35,311 bases of DNA, taken from Cupriavidus yeoncheonensis (GTDB lineage Bacteria > Pseudomonadota > Gammaproteobacteria > Burkholderiales > Burkholderiaceae). The translations under genes and the position numbers were made by a program. The DNA lies in assembly GCF_905397275.1 (NCBI RefSeq), contig NZ_CAJPUY010000041.1:1-35311 (forward strand). Direction: 5' to 3'. Positions 15,611-23,549 of the stretch are shown here, one piece after another; position 1 is the stretch's first letter; each line of letters begins with the position of its first letter. The notes under the pieces were generated by a model. The model worked only from the letters and a program-made list of their open reading frames with translations, searched no databases and was not told where the DNA came from.

Positions 15611-16684
15611 ATGAGCGCCGCTGAAGCCTGGGACAACCCGCTGGGCATCCAGGGTTACGAATTCATCGAGTTCGCCTCGCCGGATGCGGCGGCACTGGGC
15701 CGGACCTTCGAGCGTTTCGGCTTTGCCGCCATTGCCGAACACCGCCACAAGGCGGTCAGGCTGTACCGCCAGGGCGAGATGAACTTCATCGTGGATGCGG
15801 AGCCGGATTCCTTTGCCACGCGCTATGCCGCCGAGTTCGGCCTGTCGATCTGCGCGGTCGGCATCCGCGTGAGCGATGCCGCCGTGGCCTTCGAGCGCGC
15901 GCTGGAGGCCGGCGCGTGGCCGTTCGAAGGCGGCACGGTCGGACCGATGGAGCTGAATATTCCCGCCATCCAGGGCATCGGCCAGTCCGTCATCTATTTC
16001 ATCGACCGCTGGCGCGGCAAGGAAGGGCGCCCGGGCGATGTCGGCGACATCTCGATCTATGACGTGGATTTCCGCCCCTTGCCGCAGGGCAATCGCCCGC
16101 CGGCCGCCGGCCTCGCCCGGGTCGATCATCTGACGCAGGCGGTGGAGCCCGGCCATCTCGAGGAATGGAGCGACTTCTACCGCAAGGTGCTCGGCTTTCG
16201 CGAGATCCACGAAGTCCATCCCGACTGGCAGGTGGCAAGCGATGCCTGCGTGCTGCTTTCTCCTTGCGGGCAGATCCGGATTCCGCTGTACGAGAAAGGC
16301 ACGCCGCGCCATGACCGCATGCGCCAGTACCTGTCCGACCCGCTTGGCGAAGGCATCCAGCACATCGCGCTGGCCACGGACGACCTGGCCGCAAGCGCCC
16401 AGGCCCTCGCGGCCAATGGCGTGCAGTTCGTGCAGCCGCCGGCGGCCTACTACGGCACGCTCGATGCGCGCCTGCCGGGCCACGGACTCGACCCTGCCAC
16501 GCTGCAGCGCTACGGCATCCTGGTGGATGGCGAGATGCGCGCGGACGGCAGGCAGGACCGCTTCCTCCAGGCTTTCGTCAAGCGCGAGGCAGGGGAGTTC
16601 TTCTTCGAGATCGTCCAGCGGGACGGGCACCATGGCTTCGGCGAGGGAAACCTGTCGGTGCTGGAATCGGTGGCGGCGAGCTGA
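15611..16684 (+). CDS. HPPD-like VOC-family dioxygenase with altered substrate pocket
   Basis: The 357-residue protein is a full-length homologue of 4-hydroxyphenylpyruvate dioxygenase. Iron ligands His173, His251 and Glu333 are present, as is the C-terminal GFGEGN. Numbering from memory of the Pseudomonas enzyme, an ungapped alignment from RIPL to GIQH puts Tyr227 where Asn216 is expected and Arg236 where Gln225 is expected, while Gln250 (Gln239) is kept. The two changed residues contact substrate in true HPPD, so another 2-oxo acid or a related compound may be the substrate. An AGGAG ribosome site precedes the ATG. The gene is divergent from aroE, not beside tyrosine or homogentisate genes, and its N-terminal half also resembles the C-terminal half of QuiC. 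Confidence 0.8.
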   Translation: MSAAEAWDNPLGIQGYEFIEFASPDAAALGRTFERFGFAAIAEHRHKAVRLYRQGEMNFIVDAEPDSFATRYAAEFGLSICAVGIRVSDAAVAFERALEAGAWPFEGGTVGPMELNIPAIQGIGQSVIYFIDRWRGKEGRPGDVGDISIYDVDFRPLPQGNRPPAAGLARVDHLTQAVEPGHLEEWSDFYRKVLGFREIHEVHPDWQVASDACVLLSPCGQIRIPLYEKGTPRHDRMRQYLSDPLGEGIQHIALATDDLAASAQALAANGVQFVQPPAAYYGTLDARLPGHGLDPATLQRYGILVDGEMRADGRQDRFLQAFVKREAGEFFFEIVQRDGHHGFGEGNLSVLESVAAS

Positions 16685-17163
16685 GGCGGAAAGCCCCGGT
16701 GCCGGTTGCCGGGCTCGCGCTTGCGCGAAGGGCTGACTGAGCCTTGTGCGGCGCTTCCTGGATGGCGATCGCTTTGAGCGGAGCCTAGCGCATCCTAGGC
16801 GATACGTCATGGCATGGAAAATGACATCTCGCGCTATTTCCATGAAATTTACGCATGTATCGAGTGCGTTGCGGATAGCCCTCAGCTAAAGATTGCGCGG
16901 CTTCATCAATCCCCTGCGCCAGCCAGCGACGCGCGGGAGAATCGCGCAAGTTTTGCGCCGAACATTTCCTCGTCCTGGCGTAATTCACCTCGACCGGCTC
17001 CGCTCCCGACAGCCGCATGCGACGGGTTAACCCGGATTCTTGCCTCCAATCTCCCGCACCTAAGATCGGTTCCTATAGAGAACGAAGGTTCGCTATAAGA
17101 ACAAATGGCGGATTTGCCGGATCGGCGGTCCTTGCCGATTTCCAAAGTCAAACGGAGACAACC
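16685..17163. other. 479-bp spacer between the HPPD-like gene and pcaK
   Basis: No gene is convincing here. A small hairpin TCGCG-CTTG-CGCGA (16715-16728) follows the HPPD-like stop and may be part of a weak terminator. The middle part (about 16800-17000) is visibly less GC-rich than the flanking genes. The pcaK-proximal end carries twin palindromes at 17069-17102. Confidence 0.6.
17069..17102 (+). promoter_or_regulatory. Twin GTTC-N7-GAAC palindromes upstream of pcaK
   Basis: GTTCCTATAGAGAAC (17069-17083) and GTTCGCTATAAGAAC (17088-17102) are two 15-bp inverted repeats in tandem, 19 bp apart. They lie 62 bp before the GTG start of pcaK. The second contains TATAAG and could overlap a -10. 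The layout suits a dimeric repressor or activator binding twice; an IclR-type protein is one candidate. Confidence 0.6.
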
Positions 17164-18537
17164 GTGCCCCAGTCCAACCCCGCGAAGGGCGGCGTCATTG
17201 ACGTCCAGGCCCTGATCGACGAGCGGCCGTTCACCGGCTACCAGTGGCTGATCCTGATCCTGTGCTTCCTGATCGTTGCGGTCGACGGCTTTGATACGGC
17301 CGCGATCGGCTATATCGCACCCGCGCTGGTGCAGGACTGGGGCATCCAGAAATCCGAGCTGGGTCCGGTCATGAGCGCCGCGCTGTTCGGCCTGGCCTTC
17401 GGCGCCATCTTCGCCGGCCCGCTGGCCGACCGCGTCGGCCGCAAGCGCGTGCTGGTGCTTTCCGTCTTCTTTTTCGGCGTGTGCAGCCTGGCCACGGCCT
17501 TTGCGCCGAGCCTGGGCTGGCTGACGACACTGCGCTTCCTGACCGGCCTGGGCCTGGGCGCCGCCATGCCGAACGCGGTGACGCTGACTTCCGAATTCGC
17601 GCCGCAGCGCCGCCGTGCGGTGCTCGTGAACACGATGTTCTGCGGCTTTCCGCTCGGCTCGGCGGTGGGCGGCTTCGTCGCGGCGGCCATGATCCCGCAC
17701 TATGGCTGGCACAGCGTGCTGCTGCTGGGCGGCGTGCTGCCGGTCGTGCTGGCCGTGCTGCTGGTGTTCCTGCTGCCGGAATCGGTGCGCTACATGGTGC
17801 TGCGCAACTACCCGGTCGAACAGATCGGCAAGGTGTTGCAGCGGGTGACCGGTGCCGGAGCGGCGGCGGCAAGCTATGTCATTGGCGAGCAGGCCCCCGC
17901 CACCCGGTCCGCCATTGGCACCGTGCTGTCGCCGGGCTACCGCCTGGGCTCGGCCATGATGTGGGCCACGTACTTCATGGGCCTGGTCATCTTCTATCTG
18001 CTGACCAGCTGGATGCCCACGCTGATGAAGGACGCGGGCTTCTCGATCCAGCGCGCCTCGTTCCTGACCGCACTGTTCCCGCTCGGCGGAGGCATCGGCA
18101 CCATTGCCGCGGGCTGGTTCATGGACCGCTTCAACCCGAACAAGGTGATCGCCCTGACCTATGCGGTCACCGGCGCGCTGATCTACGCCGTCGGGCAGGG
18201 TACCGGCAGCCAGGTCATGCTGGGCGTGCTGATCTTCCTGGCGGGCACGGCGATGAACGGCGCCCAGTCCTCCATGCCTTCCCTGGCGGCGGCCTTCTAC
18301 CCGACGCAGGGCCGTGCCACCGGCGTGGCATGGATGCTCGGCATCGGCCGCTTCGGCGGCATCACCGGCGCGCTGCTCGGCGCCGAACTGCTGCGCCTGC
18401 AGCTTGGCTTCGACATGATCTTCACGCTGCTGGCCGTGCCTGCCTTCCTGGCCGCGATTGCGCTGATGGTGAAGCACTTCGGCGGCAGCCCCGCGCCGGC
18501 AGGCGAACCGGGCGCCCGGCCCGTGGCCGCTCACTGA
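17164..18537 (+). CDS. pcaK: 4-hydroxybenzoate/protocatechuate MFS transporter
   Basis: The 457-residue carrier belongs to the aromatic acid:H+ symporter family. Diagnostic features are DGFDTAAIGYIAPAL in helix 1 (the DGxD motif needed for transport by PcaK), GPLADRVGRKRVL in the loop between helices 2 and 3, and LPESVRY after helix 6. The GTG at 17164 was chosen because CGGAGA lies six bases upstream and the resulting N-terminus has family length; no ATG is suitably placed. Its stop codon overlaps the end of the convergent pcaQ gene (coordinates share 18531-18537). Twin palindromes lie upstream. Substrate choice between 4-hydroxybenzoate and protocatechuate cannot be read from sequence. Confidence 0.9.
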   Translation: MPQSNPAKGGVIDVQALIDERPFTGYQWLILILCFLIVAVDGFDTAAIGYIAPALVQDWGIQKSELGPVMSAALFGLAFGAIFAGPLADRVGRKRVLVLSVFFFGVCSLATAFAPSLGWLTTLRFLTGLGLGAAMPNAVTLTSEFAPQRRRAVLVNTMFCGFPLGSAVGGFVAAAMIPHYGWHSVLLLGGVLPVVLAVLLVFLLPESVRYMVLRNYPVEQIGKVLQRVTGAGAAAASYVIGEQAPATRSAIGTVLSPGYRLGSAMMWATYFMGLVIFYLLTSWMPTLMKDAGFSIQRASFLTALFPLGGGIGTIAAGWFMDRFNPNKVIALTYAVTGALIYAVGQGTGSQVMLGVLIFLAGTAMNGAQSSMPSLAAAFYPTQGRATGVAWMLGIGRFGGITGALLGAELLRLQLGFDMIFTLLAVPAFLAAIALMVKHFGGSPAPAGEPGARPVAAH

Positions 18538-19499
18538 GCCTGGTTGCGCCGCGGAGCATCGGGATGCGCCGCGGCCCGGATGCAGTCGGCCAGCGCCTCG
18601 GCCATCGGCGTCAGGGTGCGGTCCTTGTGCCGCAGCAGGCCGACGGGCTCCTCGGTGCCGAGGGTATCGATGGGCAGTGCCACCAGTCCGCCCGCATCCA
18701 TGGCGCGGCGCGTGGCCGACATCGGCGCGGCCCAGACGCAGTCGCTCTGTTCGGCCAGCAGGCGCCCGAGATAGGCGTCGGAAGTCTCCACGCAGCCATC
18801 CGGCAGGCGCAGGCCGTGGCGGGCCAGCAGGCTTTCGGTGTTGTGGCGCGGAATCGAGCCCGTGGCGGCAATCACCAGCGGCCACGCCAGGCAATCGAGC
18901 AGCGTGGGGCGCGTGGTTCTTGCCAGCGCATGGCCGGGACGCACCGCCAGCACCAGCGAATCGGGCCCCAGCGACTCGAACCACAGGCTTTCCATGGCGA
19001 CCGGATCATCCATGCGGCCGATCACCAGGTCGAGCACGTCGGCCTTCAGCTGGTCGATCAGGTTGCGGTTCATGCCGGTCCGCACGTCCAGGCCGACCTC
19101 GGGATACGTGGCGCGAAAGCGCAGCACGGCATCGGTCAGCACGGCGGGCACCACGCTCGGCAGCGCGCCGAGGCGGATCCGTTCATGCGTCAGCGCGGTC
19201 TCGCCTGTCACGCTGCCGGCCGCGGCGTCGATATCGGCCAGGATGCGCAGCGCATGCTGCAGGAAGCGGGTGCCAGCCGTGGTCAGCTCGGTGCCGGCGC
19301 GCTGCCGCACCAGCAGCCGCGTGCCGGCCAGTTCCTCCAGTTCGCTCAGGGTCTTGGAAACGGCCGGCTGGGTCAGGCCGAGGCGATCCGCCGCGCGCCC
19401 CAGGTGCTGGGTTTGCGACACCGCCACGAAGCAATAGAGATGCCGCAGCCGCACGCGATTGCGAAAGACATCCTGCGCAGCCTGCTCTTGCCGTTCCAT
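18531..19499 (-). CDS. pcaQ: LysR-family activator of the protocatechuate genes
   Basis: The 322-residue protein carries the PcaQ-type N-terminus, RVRLRHLYCFVAVSQTQHLGRAADRLGLTQPAVSKTLSELE in compressed form (helix-turn-helix about residues 28-60), followed by a LysR effector domain with RIRLGALPSVVP and DLVIGRMDDP. PcaQ activates pcaHGB-type operons in response to 3-carboxymuconate or the lactone. The gene is divergent from pcaH across 93 bp containing an ATGACTT-N13-AAGTCAT inverted repeat. Its 3' end overlaps the pcaK stop. Position and sequence both support pcaQ. Confidence 0.9.
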   Translation of the reverse strand: MERQEQAAQDVFRNRVRLRHLYCFVAVSQTQHLGRAADRLGLTQPAVSKTLSELEELAGTRLLVRQRAGTELTTAGTRFLQHALRILADIDAAAGSVTGETALTHERIRLGALPSVVPAVLTDAVLRFRATYPEVGLDVRTGMNRNLIDQLKADVLDLVIGRMDDPVAMESLWFESLGPDSLVLAVRPGHALARTTRPTLLDCLAWPLVIAATGSIPRHNTESLLARHGLRLPDGCVETSDAYLGRLLAEQSDCVWAAPMSATRRAMDAGGLVALPIDTLGTEEPVGLLRHKDRTLTPMAEALADCIRAAAHPDAPRRNQAQ

Positions 19500-19538
19500 A
19501 TCGAAAATTCATCGTAATCGGTCAATAACTCAATTTAC

Positions 19539-19565
19539 ATGACTTTGGGTGTGTCATAAAGTCAT
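19539..19565 (+). promoter_or_regulatory. Candidate PcaQ binding site upstream of pcaH
   Basis: ATGACTT (19539-19545) and AAGTCAT (19559-19565) are perfect inverted arms separated by 13 bp. They lie 28 bp before the pcaH start, in an AT-richer spacer shared with pcaQ. A nested TGAC...GTCA pair (19540-19556) gives an alternative pairing. Spacing suits a LysR-type activator, but the site is close to the start codon and the promoter position is uncertain. Confidence 0.5.
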
Positions 19566-19592
19566 TCCACCCCTACAACACGGAGACGCAGC

Positions 19593-20294
19593 ATGCCCCG
19601 CCTCGCCCAGTACCGTCGCCCCTATTGGGACACCCAGCCCGAATACCGTTTCGACCCCTATGCCTCCACCGTGCTGCGCTCGCCGGCGCAGCCGCTGGTG
19701 CGGATTCCGCAGTCGCTGTCCGAAGTCACCGGCCCCACCTTCGGCGCCGAGTTCGTGCGCGCCGGCGACAATGACCTGACCGTCGGCAACGGCGGCGAGC
19801 CGCTCGGCGAGCGCATCCTGGTCACGGGCCGCGTACTGGACGAGAACGGCCGCCCGGTGCCGAACGCGCTGATCGAGGTCTGGCAGGCCAACGCCGCCGG
19901 CCGCTACGTGCACAAGCGCGACCAGCACGACGCGCCGCTCGACCCGCACTTTTCCGGCGAAGGCCGCATGGTGACCGACGCCAACGGCCGCTACCAGTTC
20001 AAGACCATCAAGCCGGGTGCCTACCCCTGGCGCAACCACCACAACGCCTGGCGGCCGCAGCATATCCACTTCTCGCTGTTCGGCAACGCCTACGCGACCC
20101 GCCTGGTCACGCAGATGTACTTCCCCGGCGACCCGCTGCTGCCGTACGACCCGATCTACAACTGCGTGCCCGACGAGAAGGCGCGCGAGCGCCTGATCGC
20201 CACCTTTGACTGGGAGACCACGCAGCCGGAATACGCGCTGGGCTACCGTTTCGATATCGTGCTGCGTGGCCGCGATGCCACGCCGATGGAGTAA
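19593..20294 (+). CDS. pcaH: Protocatechuate 3,4-dioxygenase beta subunit
   Basis: The 233-residue subunit carries the Fe(III) centre that opens protocatechuate to 3-carboxy-cis,cis-muconate with O2. All four ligands are present: Tyr105, Tyr144, His157 and His159, each exactly three residues earlier than the Pseudomonas putida positions 108, 147, 160 and 162. GRVLDENGRPVPNALIEVWQANAAGRY is the intradiol dioxygenase signature region. A CGGAGA ribosome site precedes the ATG. pcaG follows after four bases, so the subunits are translationally linked. The operon probably responds to the divergent PcaQ. Confidence 0.97.
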   Translation: MPRLAQYRRPYWDTQPEYRFDPYASTVLRSPAQPLVRIPQSLSEVTGPTFGAEFVRAGDNDLTVGNGGEPLGERILVTGRVLDENGRPVPNALIEVWQANAAGRYVHKRDQHDAPLDPHFSGEGRMVTDANGRYQFKTIKPGAYPWRNHHNAWRPQHIHFSLFGNAYATRLVTQMYFPGDPLLPYDPIYNCVPDEKARERLIATFDWETTQPEYALGYRFDIVLRGRDATPME

Positions 20295-20298
20295 AAGC

Positions 20299-20868
20299 AT
20301 GCTGTACGCCACCGCTTCGCAGACTGTCGGCCCCTACCTGCATATCGGCCTGACCGGCCTGAACTGCGCCGACCTCACCGCTGACGCGCCGGAACTGGCC
20401 GGCCAGCGCATCATCATCGAAGGCCGCGTCACCGACGGCACCGGCGCGCCCGTGCCCGACGGCATGGTCGAGATCTGGCAGGCCAACCCGGCCGGCCGCT
20501 ACCGCCATGCCGAGGACACGCGCGAGCTGCCGCTGGTCGCCGGCTTCACCGGCTTCGGCCGCGTGCCGACCGCCGAGGATGGCTCCTTCCGCTTCGTCAC
20601 CGTGAAGCCGGGCGTGGTGCCGGGTGCGGACGGCAAGCCGCAGGCGCCGCACATCATGGTCTCGGTGTTCATGCGCGGCCTGGTCAAGCATGTGGCCACG
20701 CGCATCTACTTCCCGGACGAGGCTGCGGCCAATGCCGCCGACGGCGTGCTGGCACTGGTGCCGGCGGAACGGCGCGGTACGCTCGTTGCCAAGGCGCAAG
20801 GCAACGGTACGCTGCGCTGGGATGTGGTGCTGCAAGGCCCGGCCGAGACGGTGTTCTTCGACATCTGA
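20299..20868 (+). CDS. pcaG: Protocatechuate 3,4-dioxygenase alpha subunit
   Basis: The 189-residue protein is the non-iron partner of PcaH and completes the active site; it shares the intradiol fold, with GTGAPVPDGMVEIWQANPAGRY aligned to the same region of PcaH. It lacks the iron ligands at the matching positions, as expected for the alpha chain. Arg135 in HVATRIYF matches the region of the alpha-subunit Arg that binds the substrate carboxylate. The ATG at 20299 lies four bases after the pcaH stop, with GGAG from the pcaH end as ribosome site. A 59-bp gap with a hairpin separates it from pcaB. Confidence 0.95.
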   Translation: MLYATASQTVGPYLHIGLTGLNCADLTADAPELAGQRIIIEGRVTDGTGAPVPDGMVEIWQANPAGRYRHAEDTRELPLVAGFTGFGRVPTAEDGSFRFVTVKPGVVPGADGKPQAPHIMVSVFMRGLVKHVATRIYFPDEAAANAADGVLALVPAERRGTLVAKAQGNGTLRWDVVLQGPAETVFFDI

Positions 20869-20876
20869 CGTTGCGC

Positions 20877-20911
20877 GCATAATCGTGCCGTCGCCAACGT
20901 CGTGACGGCAC
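20877..20911 (+). promoter_or_regulatory. Hairpin and possible promoter in the pcaG-pcaB gap
   Basis: GTGCCGTC (20885-20892) and GACGGCAC (20904-20911) form an 8-bp stem with an 11-base loop. Just before it, GCATAATCGTGCC (20877-20889) contains CATAAT, a fair -10 element, and resembles the CGATAATCGC motif upstream of quiC. Either an internal promoter or an RNA stem that limits read-through is possible. Confidence 0.4.
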
Positions 20912-20927
20912 ACCCACACCGCCCCCC

Positions 20928-22316
20928 ATGCCAAGCTCGTCCCGTCTTACCGATCCCATGTTCGGCAGCCCGGCCGTGCTGGAGATCTTTTCCGACACCG
21001 GCACCGTGCGCTGCATGCTCGCCGTCGAAGCCGCGCTGGCCCGCGCCGAGTCGCGCTGCGGCGTCATTCCCGTGGCCGCGGCGACGGTCATCTCCGAAGT
21101 CTGCGCGGAGGTCCCGGTCATCGATCCCGATGCGCTCGCGCAGGCCGCTGTCGCTGCGGGCAACCTCGCCATTCCCTTTGTCAGGCAGCTCACCGCGGCC
21201 GTGGCGGCGCGCGATGCCGAGGCCGCGCGCTTCGTCCACTGGGGCGCCACCAGCCAGGACATCATCGACACCGCACTCGTGCTGCAACTTGGCGAGGCGA
21301 TGCCGCACTTGCAGGCCGACCTGCTCGCGCTGGGCAATGCCTGCGCCGGGCTGGCCACGTCGCATCGCGACACGCCGATGGTCGGCCGCACCTGGCTGCA
21401 GCATGCCTTGCCCACCACGTTCGGCCTGAAGGCCGCGGGCTGGCTCGATGCGCTGCGCCGCGACCTGCGCCGCGTCGATGCCGCAGGCGTTCATGCCAGC
21501 GCGCTGCAGTTCGGCGGCGCGGCCGGCACGCTCGCGAGCCTGGGCCAGTCCGCGCCGGCGGTGGCCCGCGCGCTCGCCGGCGAACTGAAACTCGAATTGC
21601 CCGCGCTGCCGTGGCACGCGCATCGCGACCGGCTGGTCGAGGTGGCCGCCGCGCTCGGCATGCTCACCGGCACGCTCGGCAAGATGGCGCGGGATATCTC
21701 GCTGCTGATGCAGACCGAGGTCGCCGAAGTGGCCGAGCCCTCCGGCCCCGGCCGTGGCGGTTCCAGCACCATGCCGCACAAGCGCAATCCGGTTGGCTGC
21801 GCCGCCGTGCTGACCGCGGCCGTGCGCGTGCCCGCGCTGGTGGCGACGATGCTGTCAGGCATGGTGCAGGAACACGAGCGCGCGCTGGGCGGCTGGCAGG
21901 CGGAGTGGGATACGCTGCCACAGATCGTCACGCTTGCCGCCGGCGCGCTGCGCCAGATGGGCGAAGTGGTGTCGGGCCTGCAAGTGGACGCCGCGCGCAT
22001 GCGCGCCAATCTCGACATGACGCATGGCCTGATCCTCGGCGAAGCGGCCATGCTTGAACTTGGCAGCCGCATCGGCCGGCTCGAAGCCCACCACGTGGTG
22101 GAGCACGCGTCGCGTTTCGCGGTGGCGCAAGGCACCACGCTGCGTGAAGCCCTGGCACGGACGCTCGGCGAGAATCCCGCCCATGCAGGCCTGCTCGACG
22201 ATGACACCCTCGACCGCCTCGCCGACCCGGCCAACTACGCCGGCCAGTCCGCGGCCTTCGCGGATGCCGCCGTGCAGGCCTGGCACGCGGCGCTCGCGCG
22301 GCGCCACGCCGGCTGA
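20928..22316 (+). CDS. pcaB: 3-carboxy-cis,cis-muconate cycloisomerase
   Basis: The 462-residue enzyme of the fumarase/aspartase superfamily lactonises 3-carboxymuconate to 4-carboxymuconolactone. The superfamily signature GSSTMPHKRNP is at about residues 277-287. Further conserved blocks are WGATSQDIIDTA (about 104-115), MVGRTWLQHALPTTFG and the QEHERALGGWQAEW segment typical of PcaB. Length is close to other PcaB proteins. No strong ribosome site precedes the ATG (C-rich), so translation may depend on the upstream gene or internal promoter. Third gene of pcaHGB-DC. Confidence 0.95.
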   Translation: MPSSSRLTDPMFGSPAVLEIFSDTGTVRCMLAVEAALARAESRCGVIPVAAATVISEVCAEVPVIDPDALAQAAVAAGNLAIPFVRQLTAAVAARDAEAARFVHWGATSQDIIDTALVLQLGEAMPHLQADLLALGNACAGLATSHRDTPMVGRTWLQHALPTTFGLKAAGWLDALRRDLRRVDAAGVHASALQFGGAAGTLASLGQSAPAVARALAGELKLELPALPWHAHRDRLVEVAAALGMLTGTLGKMARDISLLMQTEVAEVAEPSGPGRGGSSTMPHKRNPVGCAAVLTAAVRVPALVATMLSGMVQEHERALGGWQAEWDTLPQIVTLAAGALRQMGEVVSGLQVDAARMRANLDMTHGLILGEAAMLELGSRIGRLEAHHVVEHASRFAVAQGTTLREALARTLGENPAHAGLLDDDTLDRLADPANYAGQSAAFADAAVQAWHAALARRHAG

Positions 22317-22352
22317 CCGGCACAACCCCGTACAGGATTCCAGGAGACCGCT

Positions 22353-23543
22353 ATGCCCTATCTCGACCACGCCGGCGCCCGGCTCTTCTATACCGTGGAT
22401 GGCCCGGACAATGCGCCGGCCATCGTCTTCTCCAATTCGCTCGGCACGGACTACACGATGTGGCAGCCGCAGGCCGATGCGCTGGCCGGACGCTTCCGCG
22501 TGGTGCGCTATGACACGCGCGGCCACGGACGTTCGAGCGCGCCGGGCGATGCCTTCACCATGGACCAGCTCGGCGGCGACGTAGTCGCCATCCTGGACGC
22601 GCTGGGCATCGCCCAGGCCGCGTTCTGCGGCGTGTCGATGGGCGGCCTGACCGGCATGTGGCTGGGCGTGCATGCGCCGGAGCGCTTCCCGAAGATCGTG
22701 CTCGCCAACACCGCGGCGAAGATCGGCAATGCCGAGGGCTGGAACACGCGCATCGACAGCGTGCTGCGCGACGGCATGGGCATCATGGTGGAACCGTCGA
22801 TCGAGCGCTGGTTCACGCCGGAGTTTGCCGCCGCCGCCAGTCGCGCGCTGGATCCGCTGCGCGCCGTGCTGGCCGCGCTCGATCCGCGCGGCTACGCCGC
22901 CAACTGCGCCGCGGTGCGCGATGCCGATTTCCGCGAGGCCGTGCGTACGATCCGCGTGCCGGTGCTGGTGATCGCGGGCACCCACGACCCGTCCACCACC
23001 GCGCAGGAGGGCCGCGACCTGGCCGCGGCGATTCCCGATGCGCACTTCGTTGCACTGCCGGCCGCGCATATCTCCAACGTCGAGCAGCCGGGCCGCTTCA
23101 CCGCCGCGCTGCTCGATTTCATCGTGGGCCGTCTGCCGGTCACCGACGATCACGCCCGCTACGAAGCCGGCCTGGCGGTGCGTCGCAGCGTGCTCGGGAG
23201 CGCCCACGTGGACCGCTCGCTCGCGCACCTCACGCCGCTGAACGAGGAGTTCCAGAACCTGATCACGCGCTACGCGTGGGGCGAGATCTGGACCCGCGAA
23301 GGCCTGCCGCGGCACACGCGCAGCCTGCTGACCATCGCCATGATGGTGGCGCTGAACCGGTCGGAAGAGCTGAAGCTGCACCTGCGCGCCGCGGCCAACA
23401 ACGGCGTGACGCGCGACGAGATCAAGGAAGTGCTGCTGCAGACGGCCATCTACTGCGGCGTGCCGGCCGCCAACTCGGCATTCCACATGGCCGAGGAAGT
23501 CTTTGCGGCCATCGACGAGGCCAACCGCCGGCCGCAGGCCTGA
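22353..23543 (+). CDS. pcaDC: Fused 3-oxoadipate enol-lactonase / 4-carboxymuconolactone decarboxylase
   Basis: The 396-residue protein joins two consecutive steps. The alpha/beta hydrolase part (1-260, PcaD) hydrolyses the enol-lactone to 3-oxoadipate, with triad Ser95 in GVSMGG, Asp212 in THDPS and His239 in AAHISN. The C-terminal part (about 270-390, PcaC) decarboxylates 4-carboxymuconolactone and shows EIWTREGLPRHTRSLLTIAM and QTAIYCGVPAAN. The decarboxylase acts before the lactonase in the pathway, so the fusion order is reversed relative to reaction order. The same fusion is called PcaL in actinomycetes. An AGGAG ribosome site precedes the ATG. Six bp separate its stop from the convergent AraC gene. 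Confidence 0.95.
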   Translation: MPYLDHAGARLFYTVDGPDNAPAIVFSNSLGTDYTMWQPQADALAGRFRVVRYDTRGHGRSSAPGDAFTMDQLGGDVVAILDALGIAQAAFCGVSMGGLTGMWLGVHAPERFPKIVLANTAAKIGNAEGWNTRIDSVLRDGMGIMVEPSIERWFTPEFAAAASRALDPLRAVLAALDPRGYAANCAAVRDADFREAVRTIRVPVLVIAGTHDPSTTAQEGRDLAAAIPDAHFVALPAAHISNVEQPGRFTAALLDFIVGRLPVTDDHARYEAGLAVRRSVLGSAHVDRSLAHLTPLNEEFQNLITRYAWGEIWTREGLPRHTRSLLTIAMMVALNRSEELKLHLRAAANNGVTRDEIKEVLLQTAIYCGVPAANSAFHMAEEVFAAIDEANRRPQA

Positions 23544-23549
23544 GCTGTC

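Noticed and set aside
17069..17102. Twin GTTC palindromes read as LexA (SOS) boxes
   Set aside because: The alphaproteobacterial LexA box is a direct repeat GTTC-N7-GTTC, and the E. coli type is CTGT-N8-ACAG. Here the halves are inverted (GTTC/GAAC).
16906..18984. A long minus-strand frame running across pcaK
   Set aside because: It is antisense to pcaK, and its composition is rich in Arg, Gln and His, as expected for a shadow frame.
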